Source: Hyphomicrobiales bacterium (GTDB lineage Bacteria > Pseudomonadota > Alphaproteobacteria > Rhizobiales > Rhizobiaceae). Taken from it: 33,902 nucleotides of DNA. The position numbers were made by a program, and so were the translations under genes. This document shows positions 16,837 to 25,126 of this stretch, in pieces. The notes under the pieces were generated by a model. The model was not told the DNA's origin. It saw only the letters and a list, made by a program, of their open reading frames with translations, and ran no database searches. How positions within the stretch are numbered: the first letter of the stretch is position 1; each line of letters starts with the position of its first letter. The stretch lies in the NCBI GenBank assembly GCA_900465685.1, contig UEGR01000024.1:1-33902 (forward strand). Reading direction: 5' to 3'.

Positions 16837-19803
16837 TTAGAAGTTGACCGCAAGATTCACTTTGATCGCGTGATCCTGCATCCCGTGCGCGACTTGGCCC
16901 CGGTATTGCAATCCAAGGGACGTTCTCTGCGTCAGGTTGAAGTCCAGACCGGCCTGTGCGTAGAGCACATCGCGGCTGAGGGGCAGTCCGGCAACCATGA
17001 AGCCGGGGTTGTTTCCAAAATTCAGCATCGTTTCCGGTTGGGTATAGCTATTGCGCTGCCAGCCGAGAGCGACCTTCGTATTGACGCTGGTATTCTCGGA
17101 GATTGCATAATTGTTCGAAAGACGGATGCCGAGATAGTTGCTCAACAGGCTGCTGGTTGCTCCAGAGCCAGAGAGGGCCGTCACAGCTTCATTTTCAGTG
17201 AAGCTATTGGTTTTCGCGTAAGCGTAGGAAATCCCCGCAAAGGGTTCTAGAAGCACCAGCCTGGTGTCTATATTGTAACCCAGCTCGGCAAATCCCTGGT
17301 AGCTGCTGGCTTTGTAGCTTGCGCGATTATCGTTGGTGATTTCCTTGAAACGGATCGTACGCTTGCTGTCGATATCATGCAGGTTTGCGTTGCCTCCGAA
17401 GGTCAGGCTGACATTGTTCCATACATAGCTGCCATAGGCGCCGATCTGATAGCTATCGACACTCGCGGATGACAGGCCGCTATTGAGTGAGGATTGCATA
17501 TAGCCGCTAAAGAGGCCCAGCAACCAGTTGTCGGAAATATGGCCGTCGATACCAGTAATGAAACCGGTGGCACTACGGCTTATGCCCTGCGCCTCTCCGT
17601 CGCTCTGGAAATGCGCTGTGGAATTATAGGCCTGACCCCAGACACCGTTCTGAAGATGAGCATCTGGTGACTTCACCGCCCGCCCGTAACGACTGTCCGA
17701 CAGGCCGTTCATGCGCTGCATGACGGCTTCGCGTGGCAACTGATTGTCGTACAGAAGCGAGGTCAGTGTGGACGCGTAAATATCGCCGGACAACTCGGTA
17801 TAGGCTTCCGACAAATTGTCCTCCACCCGTGACGTCAAAACGTTCTTGTAGAGCTTGTTGTCGCGGCCGAGTGCCTGCAATGCGTCGGCAACATTTCGTT
17901 GCTGGTTGCCTGCTGCGTATACTGAGAACCTTTTTTCCTGCTTTACAAAGGTGACGCCAACTTCATTCTGTTTATAATCAAGCTCTTCACCGATGAAATT
18001 ATATGTCGGTGAAACCTTGTTGAAGCGCCCCGTGATGCCATTGTCTGCTTTCAGGAAAATGCTGCTTTTGCCCAGTCGAGCAATAATCTCGTCAACAGTC
18101 AGCGGGACGCGTTTCTTGTCTCCGTCAAACATGACGCCGCCGGCTAGCTGCGCTCTATTGCTGCCATAGAGCAGAGATGTGCTGCCGTCGGTACCCACAC
18201 CGATATCAAGCGTGCTACCGTCCTTCAGGTCGATGTCACCATTGACTTTCAATGTCTTCGTGCTGGATGTGCGGAAATCGCCCGGCGCGACATGAGCACC
18301 ATTTCCCGCTGTTATACCTCCGGTCAAGCCGGTGCCGCTTAGCGTGCCGCCGGAATGAACCAGAACCGGCGAGGTGATCGAACCGTTGACCATCAATTCG
18401 CCAGCGTAAATGTCGGTTTGTCCTTTATAGCTGCTCTGGCCGTTAAGGACGGTGGTGCCTCGTCCGACCTGCTGTACACGGCCATCGCCGGTAATTTTGC
18501 CATCAAAATTGAGCACATTACTGCGGTTGAAGGACAAAAACGCGTCCTTCTGCATCAAACCGACATCGCCAATGATGGAGCCGGTTTTACCGCCATTGCC
18601 AAGCTCCAGCCCGCCTTCGAGAACGAAGCTGTTGCCGGTATATTTGTTCTCTCCCGTCAGCGTCAGTTTTCCAGACTGCATTTTGTAGAGCGATCTGTTT
18701 CCATCCAGATAGCCCGCTACGATTTTATCGGATGTAGGGAAGAAAAAATTGCGCTCGGTTTTGAATAATCCATCGGGAGACCGGACGTAGAAACCCGCGA
18801 GATCGGGGTTGGACCAATATTCCCGCATATAGTTGGCGATGTAATTGTGTGTCTGCGTGGTGGGGTGAATGTCGTCCCAGAATACATGTTCGTTCTGTAT
18901 CGCGGAACCTCGCCGTTGATTAAAGCATGAGGGTGTATCCACGCAACTACTGGTGGCATCTGAGAAGCCGAAAATCTTGGGGTGTTTCAAAACCATATCG
19001 AGCACATTGCCTATCTGGGGAGCGTAGACCACGGCATCCGGGTGTTTTCTCCTGAATGCGGCGATACTGTCGGCAATGGCGTGATTGAAATCGGTTGTTG
19101 CTGCTTTCGATGGGATGCCGGGTGAGTTTGCGTAGCGTGGAATTTTTGAAAAGTCAGGTAAGTCAGGCACAAGAAACTGCCTCGCCCCAGCCCGATAGAG
19201 GCGTTCAAGCGCGTTGGATAATTCATTGCCGCTATACGCCGCCTTTTCTCGGGTGGAGACGCCATCGTCAAGTGCGTCCATGGCGTCATTGCCGCCTGCC
19301 CATACGGAGACGATGCTGCGAGGGGAGATGGCATTCTTTCCGTGAATGAACTCATTCACCTCGTCCGCAATAGACGGGATTATCCATGATTTCGCACCGT
19401 CGGCACTCTGATATTTCGTTCCACCGATGGCGTAGTTGACGTTGATGTCGCGGTTTGGGGTGTTGTCACCAAAATCGTCGGTACGACGTCGACCAAAAAA
19501 AGGAGGGTCCCACTCAAACCCGAATATGGTGCCTCGCTTTTGATTTCGGAAGAGGTATTCGTTCCAGACGCGACCGTTGCTGAATCGTCCATCAGTCGTA
19601 ACGTGTCCAGTGAGTGCCGTAACATCATCATCAAACGTACCGTTATCGCTTAAGCTGTCGCCGAAGATGATAGCTCTGTTGAAATAGGTTCTCTCGTCAT
19701 TATCGGTTATGCTTTGTGAATAGGCCGCCGAAGAAAGTAAAATTTGAGAAAAGGCGAGTGAAGCCAATAAAATATTGGACTTTAAAATAGAAATATTTGT
19801 CAA
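16837..19803 (-). CDS. Autotransporter with N-terminal GDSL/SGNH esterase
   Basis: A 988-residue type V secreted protein. A signal peptide (cleavage near AYSQS, residue 30) leads to an SGNH hydrolase: nucleophile Ser50 in FGDSLSDNGT, Asn172 in WAGGNDAMD, and Asp310/His313 in DDIHPTT. Next comes a beta-helical passenger stretch (about 350-560) with autotransporter-associated strand repeats (KLTLTGENKYTG, TTVLNGQSSYKG, GGTLSGTG). The C-terminal 12-strand barrel (about 710-988) ends in Phe, as outer-membrane barrels do. It probably displays a lipase/esterase on the cell surface. Start TTG 19803 has only a weak ribosome site, so it is uncertain by a few codons. GC content looks lower than its neighbours, suggesting acquisition. 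Confidence 0.9.
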   Translation of the reverse strand: MTNISILKSNILLASLAFSQILLSSAAYSQSITDNDERTYFNRAIIFGDSLSDNGTFDDDVTALTGHVTTDGRFSNGRVWNEYLFRNQKRGTIFGFEWDPPFFGRRRTDDFGDNTPNRDINVNYAIGGTKYQSADGAKSWIIPSIADEVNEFIHGKNAISPRSIVSVWAGGNDAMDALDDGVSTREKAAYSGNELSNALERLYRAGARQFLVPDLPDFSKIPRYANSPGIPSKAATTDFNHAIADSIAAFRRKHPDAVVYAPQIGNVLDMVLKHPKIFGFSDATSSCVDTPSCFNQRRGSAIQNEHVFWDDIHPTTQTHNYIANYMREYWSNPDLAGFYVRSPDGLFKTERNFFFPTSDKIVAGYLDGNRSLYKMQSGKLTLTGENKYTGNSFVLEGGLELGNGGKTGSIIGDVGLMQKDAFLSFNRSNVLNFDGKITGDGRVQQVGRGTTVLNGQSSYKGQTDIYAGELMVNGSITSPVLVHSGGTLSGTGLTGGITAGNGAHVAPGDFRTSSTKTLKVNGDIDLKDGSTLDIGVGTDGSTSLLYGSNRAQLAGGVMFDGDKKRVPLTVDEIIARLGKSSIFLKADNGITGRFNKVSPTYNFIGEELDYKQNEVGVTFVKQEKRFSVYAAGNQQRNVADALQALGRDNKLYKNVLTSRVEDNLSEAYTELSGDIYASTLTSLLYDNQLPREAVMQRMNGLSDSRYGRAVKSPDAHLQNGVWGQAYNSTAHFQSDGEAQGISRSATGFITGIDGHISDNWLLGLFSGYMQSSLNSGLSSASVDSYQIGAYGSYVWNNVSLTFGGNANLHDIDSKRTIRFKEITNDNRASYKASSYQGFAELGYNIDTRLVLLEPFAGISYAYAKTNSFTENEAVTALSGSGATSSLLSNYLGIRLSNNYAISENTSVNTKVALGWQRNSYTQPETMLNFGNNPGFMVAGLPLSRDVLYAQAGLDFNLTQRTSLGLQYRGQVAHGMQDHAIKVNLAVNF

Positions 19804-19910
19804 AATGTTTATCCAGGAAATTATATAATAAAATTAAATGAAATATAAAAAGAAATAAGAATAGTGTAAATGAACCTCCTTTGAATAGGGGGTGGAGGGT
19901 CGTAGAAACC

Positions 19911-19940
19911 AAAAAAGCGAGCCTTGCGGCTCGCTTTTTT
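19911..19940 (-). terminator. Strong intrinsic terminator of the rplM-rpsI operon
   Basis: A perfect 13-bp stem (19911-19923 with 19928-19940) with a 4-base loop carries six A on one side and six T on the other, so it can act on both strands. On the minus strand it closes the ribosomal protein operon before the autotransporter leader. Confidence 0.85.
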
Positions 19941-19982
19941 GCATATCAAGACGACAGGAATATTATCGTCTGAAAATGTAAC

Positions 19983-20004
19983 CCCAAGCGCCGGAGCGCT
20001 TGGG
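19983..20004 (-). other. Perfect 9-bp hairpin in the rpsI 3' untranslated region
   Basis: CCCAAGCGC and GCGCTTGGG enclose a 4-base loop between rpsI and the main terminator. No T-run follows on the minus strand, so it is more likely an mRNA end-stabilising stem than a terminator. Confidence 0.5.
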
Positions 20005-20021
20005 TGATTTTTAAACGGGCC

Positions 20022-20038
20022 AGCGCTTTGAGAACTGG
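20022..20038. repeat. Short duplicate of the rpsI 3' end
   Basis: These 17 bases match 20052-20068, the last codons of rpsI, with one mismatch. In the rpsI frame the copy lies after the stop and again spells Gln-Phe-Ser-Lys-Arg. Confidence 0.7.
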
Positions 20039-20049
20039 CCCTAAGCGGA

Positions 20050-20526
20050 TTAGCGCTTCGAGAACTGGAACGAACGGCGAGCCTTGGCCTTACCGTACTT
20101 CTTACGTTCGACAACGCGGCTATCGCGGGTCAGGAAGCCACCCTTCTTGAGAACCGTGCGCAGGCCCGGTTCGTAGTAGGTGAGGGCCTTCGAGATGCCG
20201 TGACGAACGGCACCAGCCTGACCGGACAGGCCGCCACCAGCAACGGTAGCAACGATGTCGAACTGGCCAGCGCGGTTCGAAGCGATGATCGGCTGCTGAA
20301 GGATCATCTGCAGAACCGGACGTGCGAAATACTTTTCGAATTCCTTGTCGTTGACGGTGATCTTGCCGGAACCCGGCTTGACCCAAACGCGTGCAACGGC
20401 GTCCTTACGCTTGCCGGTGGCATAAGCGCGGCCCTGTGCGTCCAGCTTCTGGACGTGAACCGGAGCGGCAGCTTCGGTCTTGGCAACAGTGCCGAGTTCT
20501 TCGAGCGAGTTGAGCTGCTCAGCCAT
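20050..20526 (-). CDS. rpsI: 30S ribosomal protein S9
   Basis: A 158-residue small-subunit protein. The conserved core runs from [15 protein letters not shown] through [22 protein letters not shown] sequence (here [19 protein letters not shown]) to the basic tail ending FSKR, whose final residues contact P-site tRNA. The roughly 30-residue N-terminal extension is normal for Rhizobiales. It follows rplM after 2 bases, the usual two-gene operon. A strong terminator lies downstream, and the tail codons are partly duplicated just after the stop. Confidence 0.98.
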   Translation of the reverse strand: MAEQLNSLEELGTVAKTEAAAPVHVQKLDAQGRAYATGKRKDAVARVWVKPGSGKITVNDKEFEKYFARPVLQMILQQPIIASNRAGQFDIVATVAGGGLSGQAGAVRHGISKALTYYEPGLRTVLKKGGFLTRDSRVVERKKYGKAKARRSFQFSKR

Positions 20527-20528
20527 GA

Positions 20529-20993
20529 TTATGCATTCCCTTTGTTCTTGCGGTTCAGCGCTGCGACGTCGAGGACTTCCGGCTGCTGAGCTTCATGCTG
20601 ATGGTTCGGACCTGCATAAACGCGCAGGTTCTTCATCTGGCGACGGCCGAGCGGACCGCGTGGGATCATACGCTCAATAGCCTTCTCGAGAACGCGTTCC
20701 GGGAAACGGCCTTCGAGAATCTGGCGAGCAGTGCGCTCCTTGATGCCGCCCGGATGGCCGGTGTGCCAGTAATAAACCTTGTCGGTGTACTTCTTGCCGG
20801 TCAGAACAACCTTGTCGGCATTGATGATGATGACATTGTCGCCATCGTCAACATGCGGGGTGAAGGTTGCTTTGTGCTTGCCACGCAGGCGATTGGCGAC
20901 GATAGTTGCGAGACGACCAACGACGAGACCTTCGGCGTCGATCAGTACCCACTTCTTCACCACTTCAGCCGGCTTCTGAGAAAAAGTTGCCAT
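20529..20993 (-). CDS. rplM: 50S ribosomal protein L13
   Basis: A 154-residue large-subunit protein. [18 protein letters not shown] opens the fold, with the conserved [16 protein letters not shown] and [20 protein letters not shown] further on. ATG 20993 follows AAGGAAG; the longer upstream frame has no such site and would run past the promoter. It is the first gene of the rplM-rpsI operon. Confidence 0.98.
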   Translation of the reverse strand: MATFSQKPAEVVKKWVLIDAEGLVVGRLATIVANRLRGKHKATFTPHVDDGDNVIIINADKVVLTGKKYTDKVYYWHTGHPGGIKERTARQILEGRFPERVLEKAIERMIPRGPLGRRQMKNLRVYAGPNHQHEAQQPEVLDVAALNRKNKGNA

Positions 20994-21110
20994 TGAAGTC
21001 TTCCTTAGACTAATCCCCGACATTGTATCAGGGCTTTTTTTGTTGCTTGTGTTGGAGCGATCCAACCCGAACGGGCGTGCAAAAGATAAGTTTCGCGCGC
21101 TTCCGGCGGG

Positions 21111-21139
21111 TCGATACACAAACTCTGCCCCGCCGTCAA
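21111..21139 (-). promoter_or_regulatory. Probable promoter of rplM-rpsI
   Basis: On the minus strand TTGACG (21134-21139) and TATCGA (21111-21116) are separated by exactly 17 bases, a good housekeeping-sigma match. RNA would start near 21104, giving a leader of about 110 bases before rplM. Confidence 0.6.
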
Positions 21140-21229
21140 GTCCCGCTTTTGCGTGGTTATTTTAAAATCATAATAAAATCAATGGCTTGCATATTTGGTA
21201 TTATAATACCGCATCTTTTTGCAGCTGTT

Positions 21230-21676
21230 TTAGCGAGGCGGGATTGAATAGGTCGCAGTTGCATGGGCCACCAGCTCGCCGGTCACGCCATCGGTCAGGC
21301 TGATGTCGAGGACGGCCAGGCGCTTTCCAAGCTTCAGAAGCCGCGCAACAGCTTCCACCGCGCCGGGCGACGGCTTGCGCAGAAAGTTGATGTTGAGATT
21401 GGTCGTCACGGCAAGCGCGACCGGCCCGATATGCGCCAGTATGGCCGCATAGGCCGCGACATCGGCGAGCGCGAAAAGGGCAGGACCGGAGACTGTGCCG
21501 CCGGGGCGCAAATGTTGCTCATCGGCGTGAAGGCGCATCGTGGCGGAGCCTTCGTCAATTGCAACAATCTCGAAACTGTCACCAAGCTGCGGAAACTCGC
21601 GCTTCATGAAGGCGCGCAGGTCGTCGATATCCATCACCGGGGTTGGGCTTGTGTGTCGTGCCATATTGATATTCAT
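21230..21676 (-). CDS. PaaI-type hotdog-fold thioesterase
   Basis: A 148-residue protein of the 4HBT/PaaI thioesterase group, which hydrolyses acyl-CoA thioesters in the cytoplasm. The central helix region LRPGGTVSGPALFALADVAAYAAI (residues 57-80) and the beta strand TTNLNINFLRKP are characteristic; the usual acid catalyst region is replaced by SGPALFALAD as in many PaaI-like proteins. ATG 21676 follows GGAGG at 5 bases and is preferred over the ATG at 21664. It is divergent from the CoA-binding protein gene, 112 bases away. Its acyl-CoA substrate is not known. Confidence 0.85.
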   Translation of the reverse strand: MNINMARHTSPTPVMDIDDLRAFMKREFPQLGDSFEIVAIDEGSATMRLHADEQHLRPGGTVSGPALFALADVAAYAAILAHIGPVALAVTTNLNINFLRKPSPGAVEAVARLLKLGKRLAVLDISLTDGVTGELVAHATATYSIPPR

Positions 21677-21788
21677 CCAGTCCTCCCAATCTGTATAGCA
21701 ATAGAAGCGTGAACCATCGTGTTGCAAGCGGCATCCGCTCGTGCAAACGATAAACACAGTCACGCAGTTGAAGCCGGTAAGGAAAGAT

Positions 21789-22211
21789 ATGAACAATCCG
21801 TCTAACGACCAGATTCGCGACATTCTCCAATCCGTCAAAACAATTGCGCTTCTTGGCGCTTCGCCGAAGCCGGAACGGCCAAGCAATGGCGTGATGGAGT
21901 TTCTGCTGTCCAGGGGCTACCAAGTCATTCCCGTCAATCCGGGGCAGGCCGGCAAGGAAATCCATGGCCAGCGCGTTGTGGCACGTCTGGCCGATATTGA
22001 AGAGCCTGTGGATATGGTCGATGTGTTTCGGGAGCCTTATTCGCTGCCCGGCATCGTCGATGAAATTCTTGCGATGGAACCGCGTCCGTCGGTTCTGTGG
22101 ACGCAGCTCGGCGTTGTTCACGATGAGGCGGGCAAGCGCGCTGAAGAGGCCGGGCTGAAAGTCGTCATGGACCGTTGTCCGGCAATCGAATATCCGCGTT
22201 TGATCGGCTAG
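21789..22211 (+). CDS. CoA-binding domain protein (YccU-like)
   Basis: A 140-residue single-domain Rossmann protein. The strand-loop VKTIALLGASPKPERPSNGVM (residues 16-36) is the CoA/nucleotide-binding start, followed by GYQVIPVNP and a C-terminal Cys in VMDRCPAIEYPRL. The family resembles the CoA-binding domain of succinyl-CoA synthetase but stands alone, and its role is unknown. ATG 21789 follows AAGGAAAG; a GTG at 21741 in frame has no ribosome site. It is 123 bases upstream of metY on the same strand. Confidence 0.85.
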   Translation: MNNPSNDQIRDILQSVKTIALLGASPKPERPSNGVMEFLLSRGYQVIPVNPGQAGKEIHGQRVVARLADIEEPVDMVDVFREPYSLPGIVDEILAMEPRPSVLWTQLGVVHDEAGKRAEEAGLKVVMDRCPAIEYPRLIG

Positions 22212-22258
22212 CCGTTTGAAGTCGAAATAAATTTCCGCGCTTTGCTGTGGCTCGAAAA

Positions 22259-22330
22259 AATCCTCCTTTGCTTTCTTTGGGGCAAAGCCTAACGTCCGCT
22301 CTCAAAGAGTGGCATTCGTTATCAGGAGGA
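22259..22330 (+). promoter_or_regulatory. Structured metY leader with exact anti-Shine-Dalgarno
   Basis: TCCTCCT (22261-22267) is exactly complementary to the metY ribosome site AGGAGGA (22324-22330). Between them are two possible hairpins. CTTTGC (22266-22271) can pair with GCAAAG (22282-22287), which overlaps and would compete with the anti-SD. A longer hairpin spans 22291-22320, with CCGCTCT/AGAGTGG inside AACG/CGTT. This is a plausible translational switch. I could not match it to SAM-II or another known class. Confidence 0.45.
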
Positions 22331-22334
22331 ATAA

Positions 22335-23618
22335 ATGTCCAAACGTTCACCCGGCATAGAAACACTGGCCGTTCACGCAGGCGCAAAGCCGGATCCGACG
22401 ACGGGCGCGCGTGCAACGCCGATCTATCAGACGACATCCTTCGTGTTTGAAGATGCGGATCATGCTGCCGCCCTGTTCGGTCTTCAAGCGTTCGGCAATA
22501 TCTATACGCGCATCACCAATCCGACGACGGCAGTGCTGGAAGAGCGCATTGCTGCGCTGGAAGGCGGCACGGCAGCCGTTGCAACGGCATCGGGGCATGC
22601 CGCGCAGCTGCTCGTTTTCCATACGCTGTTGCAGCCGGGCGATAATTTCGTTGCCGCACGCCAGCTTTATGGCGGTTCGATCAACCAGTTCGGTCAGTCC
22701 TTCAAATCCTTCGGCTGGCAAGTGCGCTGGGCCGATGCCACCAACCCGACCGATTTTGCCAAGCAGATCGATGACAAGACGCGCGCGATCTTCATTGAAA
22801 GCTTCGCCAATCCGGGCGGTATTGTCGTGGATATCGAAGCGATTGCCGAAATCGCCCATAAGCACGGTCTGCCTCTGATCGTCGACAACACGCTGGCTTC
22901 ACCTTATCTCGTGCGCCCGATTGAACATGGGGCTGACGTTGTGGTGCATTCGCTGACCAAGTTCATTGGCGGTCATGGCAATTCGATGGGCGGTATTCTC
23001 ATCGATGGTGGAACCTTCGACTGGGCGAAGTCGGGCAACTATCCGCTTCTGACAGAACCACGCCCGGATTATGCCGGTCTGGAACTGCACAAGACCTTCG
23101 GCAATATTTCTTTTGCCATTGCGGCCCGCGTGCTGGGACTGCGCGACTTTGGCCCGGCAATTTCGCCGTTCAATGCGTTCCAGATTCTGACCGGCGTCGA
23201 AACCCTGCCGCTCCGCATGCAGCGCCATAGTGATAATGCGCAGAAGGTTGCGACCTGGCTGCATGGCCATGAGAAGGTGTCGTGGGTGAATTATGCCGGT
23301 CTGCCGCACGACAAATATCATGCGCTGCAGCAGAAATACTCGCCAAAGGGCGCGGGCTCGGTTTTCACCTTCGGTCTCAAGGGCGGCTATGACGCAGGCG
23401 TGAAGTTCGTGGACTGCCTCGACCTGTTCTCGCTGCTTGCCAATATCGGCGATACCCGCTCGCTGGTTATCCATCCGGCTTCCACCACGCATCGCCAGCT
23501 AAGCGATGAGCAGAAAGTGGCAGCGGGTGCTGGGCCGGATGTCGTGCGTCTGTCGATCGGCATCGAGGATGCAGACGATATCATCGCCGATATCGAACAG
23601 GCTCTGGCCAAGGTCTGA
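22335..23618 (+). CDS. metY: O-acetylhomoserine aminocarboxypropyltransferase (sulfhydrylase)
   Basis: This 427-residue PLP enzyme makes homocysteine from O-acetylhomoserine and sulfide in direct-sulfhydrylation methionine synthesis. The opening LAVHAGAKPDPTTGARATPIYQT, the phosphate-binding ASGHAAQ, and the PLP lysine Lys209 in HSLTKFIGGHG mark the Cys/Met metabolism family. The length (about 430) and the GHG context favour MetY over the shorter cystathionine enzymes. The ribosome site AGGAGGA is excellent but can be masked by an upstream anti-SD. A cupin gene follows after 4 bases and is probably cotranscribed. Confidence 0.93.
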   Translation: MSKRSPGIETLAVHAGAKPDPTTGARATPIYQTTSFVFEDADHAAALFGLQAFGNIYTRITNPTTAVLEERIAALEGGTAAVATASGHAAQLLVFHTLLQPGDNFVAARQLYGGSINQFGQSFKSFGWQVRWADATNPTDFAKQIDDKTRAIFIESFANPGGIVVDIEAIAEIAHKHGLPLIVDNTLASPYLVRPIEHGADVVVHSLTKFIGGHGNSMGGILIDGGTFDWAKSGNYPLLTEPRPDYAGLELHKTFGNISFAIAARVLGLRDFGPAISPFNAFQILTGVETLPLRMQRHSDNAQKVATWLHGHEKVSWVNYAGLPHDKYHALQQKYSPKGAGSVFTFGLKGGYDAGVKFVDCLDLFSLLANIGDTRSLVIHPASTTHRQLSDEQKVAAGAGPDVVRLSIGIEDADDIIADIEQALAKV

Positions 23619-23622
23619 TCGG

Positions 23623-23970
23623 ATGAGCCGGTTTCTCGACTTTGACCTGACGGGCATTGAACCAGAGGAGGGCGCTCCCTTGCCGGAGCGCATTCTTTCC
23701 GGCGATCCCAAATTCCGGACATGGAATCTGGAAGAAAATGCCGAGGGGACGCTCTTTGCCGGCATATGGGAAAGTACGCCCGGAAAATGGCGGATTGAAT
23801 ATGACGAATGGGAGTTCTGTCACATTCTGTCTGGCCGCTCCATTGTGAGCGAGGAGGGCGGAGCGAGCCGGGAAGTCAAGGCGGGCGACAGTTTCGTCAT
23901 CCGCCCGGGCTTCAAGGGTAGTTGGGATGTGCTGGAAACCACCCGCAAGGAATATGTGATCAAGCTCTGA
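23623..23970 (+). CDS. Cupin-domain protein (Cupin_3/EutQ-like)
   Basis: A 115-residue single-cupin protein. The beta-barrel motifs are readable: GIWESTPGKWRIEYDEWEFCHILSG (first half, with Glu and His of the metal site replaced in part) and VKAGDSFVIRPGFKGSWDV (second half). This pattern belongs to the (S)-ureidoglycine aminohydrolase/EutQ-like Cupin_3 family, usually of unknown substrate. The ATG lies 4 bases after the metY stop, suggesting coupling, so it may bind a small molecule linked to sulfur or amino-acid metabolism. That link is inferred only from position. Confidence 0.83.
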   Translation: MSRFLDFDLTGIEPEEGAPLPERILSGDPKFRTWNLEENAEGTLFAGIWESTPGKWRIEYDEWEFCHILSGRSIVSEEGGASREVKAGDSFVIRPGFKGSWDVLETTRKEYVIKL

Positions 23971-23977
23971 CAAAAGA

Positions 23978-24002
23978 AAAGGCTGCGAAATTCGCAGCCT
24001 TT
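23978..24002. terminator. Bidirectional terminator between cupin and lipoprotein genes
   Basis: AAAGGCTGCG (23978-23987) pairs with CGCAGCCTTT (23993-24002) around 5 bases, with A-rich and T-rich flanks suited to both the plus-strand metY-cupin transcript and the convergent minus-strand gene. Confidence 0.78.
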
Positions 24003-24014
24003 ATGATTCTTGCC

Positions 24015-24410
24015 TTACCGGGGCTCATCGCCACGCGGTCTGATATAGGCGCGAGGCCCGCTGTTGCCTGAAGGGCGACCAGCTCCCGGACGTGGCTGCG
24101 ATGGTCGTTCGGCTTGCGGGGGACGGGGGCGCTCGCCTTGTGGCGGGCGTGGACGGTCCGGTCTGTTATAGTCCGGACGACGGTCGCGGTCCCGATAACG
24201 GTAATCGCGGTAGCGCGAGTCCCGATAATAGCGCGGGTAATTGCGGTAATAGCCGCCGCTGTCATAAACGACGCCAGTGCCGATATAGCTACCCTGCACA
24301 TAATATGGGTCGTAATAACCGCCGCCATAATAGCCTTCGGACACGCACCCGGTGAGTGTCAGCCCCGATATGCCAATGCCGACGGCGATCAGAAGTGATT
24401 TTAATGACAT
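24015..24410 (-). CDS. Tyr/Arg/Pro-rich lipoprotein, unknown function
   Basis: A 131-residue predicted lipoprotein. The signal LTLTGC puts the lipidated Cys at 22. The mature protein is low complexity: a Gly/Tyr-rich stretch (YYGGGYYDPYY), then repeated YRD/RYRD units, then a Pro/Arg tail with PRPPQ repeats. It is strongly basic. No enzyme motif is seen. Such tails suit an envelope or peptidoglycan-contact role, but that is inference. ATG 24410 follows AGGAG. The repetitive DNA could make its length vary among strains. Confidence 0.75.
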   Translation of the reverse strand: MSLKSLLIAVGIGISGLTLTGCVSEGYYGGGYYDPYYVQGSYIGTGVVYDSGGYYRNYPRYYRDSRYRDYRYRDRDRRPDYNRPDRPRPPQGERPRPPQAERPSQPRPGAGRPSGNSGPRAYIRPRGDEPR

Positions 24411-24631
24411 GGCTGTCGCTCCTTGAAAGGCCGAAAACGGTCCAGAATGTAACGCACCATTTTTCAGCGAACCCTATTCAATTGGTAGTATGCCGAAAGC
24501 GTTTCAAGCGGCAAAATCAATAAAGATTGCAGAATGATAGCTATATTCTTTTTTGCTGTTCTCTCACACCTTGGGATACCTATTAGCATTGGCTTGGAGC
24601 ACATGTTCCGATAATTCCTGGCCGGAATAAA

Positions 24632-24662
24632 TAAACAGCCGCCCACAGGGGGCGGCTGTTTA
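24632..24662 (-). terminator. Intrinsic terminator of the Flp pilin gene
   Basis: A 13-bp stem (24632-24644 with 24650-24662) is followed on the minus strand by TTTATT. It lies about 40 bases past the pilin stop codon. Confidence 0.78.
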
Positions 24663-24699
24663 GTGTGAGCCTTGATTGTCTCAAAGCCGATCTTAAGAA

Positions 24700-24876
24700 T
24701 TACTTGCCTGCATCTTCAACTTTGCCGGCAATTTCAGTGAACTTTTCACTGATGGTCGAGCCGAGGGTGGTTGCGCCACCGATGATGACAACTGCGATCA
24801 GAGCGGCGATCAGACCGTATTCAATAGCGGTTGCACCGGATTCATTTTTGCGAAAACGCGAGAAAAGCTTGGACAT
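24700..24876 (-). CDS. Flp/Fap-type type IVb pilin
   Basis: A 58-residue prepilin. A short basic leader ends at Gly14, followed by ATAIEYGLIAALIAVVIIGG, with Glu and Tyr at mature positions 5 and 6, the defining Flp motif cut and methylated by a TadV/CpaA prepilin peptidase. The helix then packs into a thin adhesive pilus assembled by Tad proteins. ATG 24876 follows AGGAG at 5 bases. No tad/cpa assembly genes occur in this window, so it must rely on a locus elsewhere if it is used. Confidence 0.92.
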   Translation of the reverse strand: MSKLFSRFRKNESGATAIEYGLIAALIAVVIIGGATTLGSTISEKFTEIAGKVEDAGK

Positions 24877-25084
24877 GTGTTGCTCCTGAGACTCTGCTTT
24901 TATTAGCTGGTCGTCTTGACCTGGGGACAAATTACACGGGCAATTCTTTTTGCGCTCTTAAGTTGCATGGTAAACAGAAGATAAGCGCTGTGTATGCTTA
25001 ATAAATTGCTGAATTAGCAAGCTTGACGCCACTGCATTAAAATTAAGGAGGGCTGTGCCATAAGCGAAAGGCCAGACGAACAAA

Positions 25085-25105
25085 AACCCCGCACTGGGCG
25101 GGGTT
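25085..25105 (-). terminator. Intrinsic terminator of the downstream small secreted-protein gene
   Basis: On the minus strand AACCCCGC pairs with GCGGGGTT across 5 bases and is followed by TTTG. It lies about 20 bases after the stop at 25127. Confidence 0.8.
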
Positions 25106-25126
25106 CGTTTTCGATAGGGTCGGAGC

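Noticed and set aside
22212..22334. SAM-II riboswitch before metY
   Set aside because: The conserved bases and pseudoknot order of SAM-II as I know them are not present; only a generic anti-SD structure is supported.
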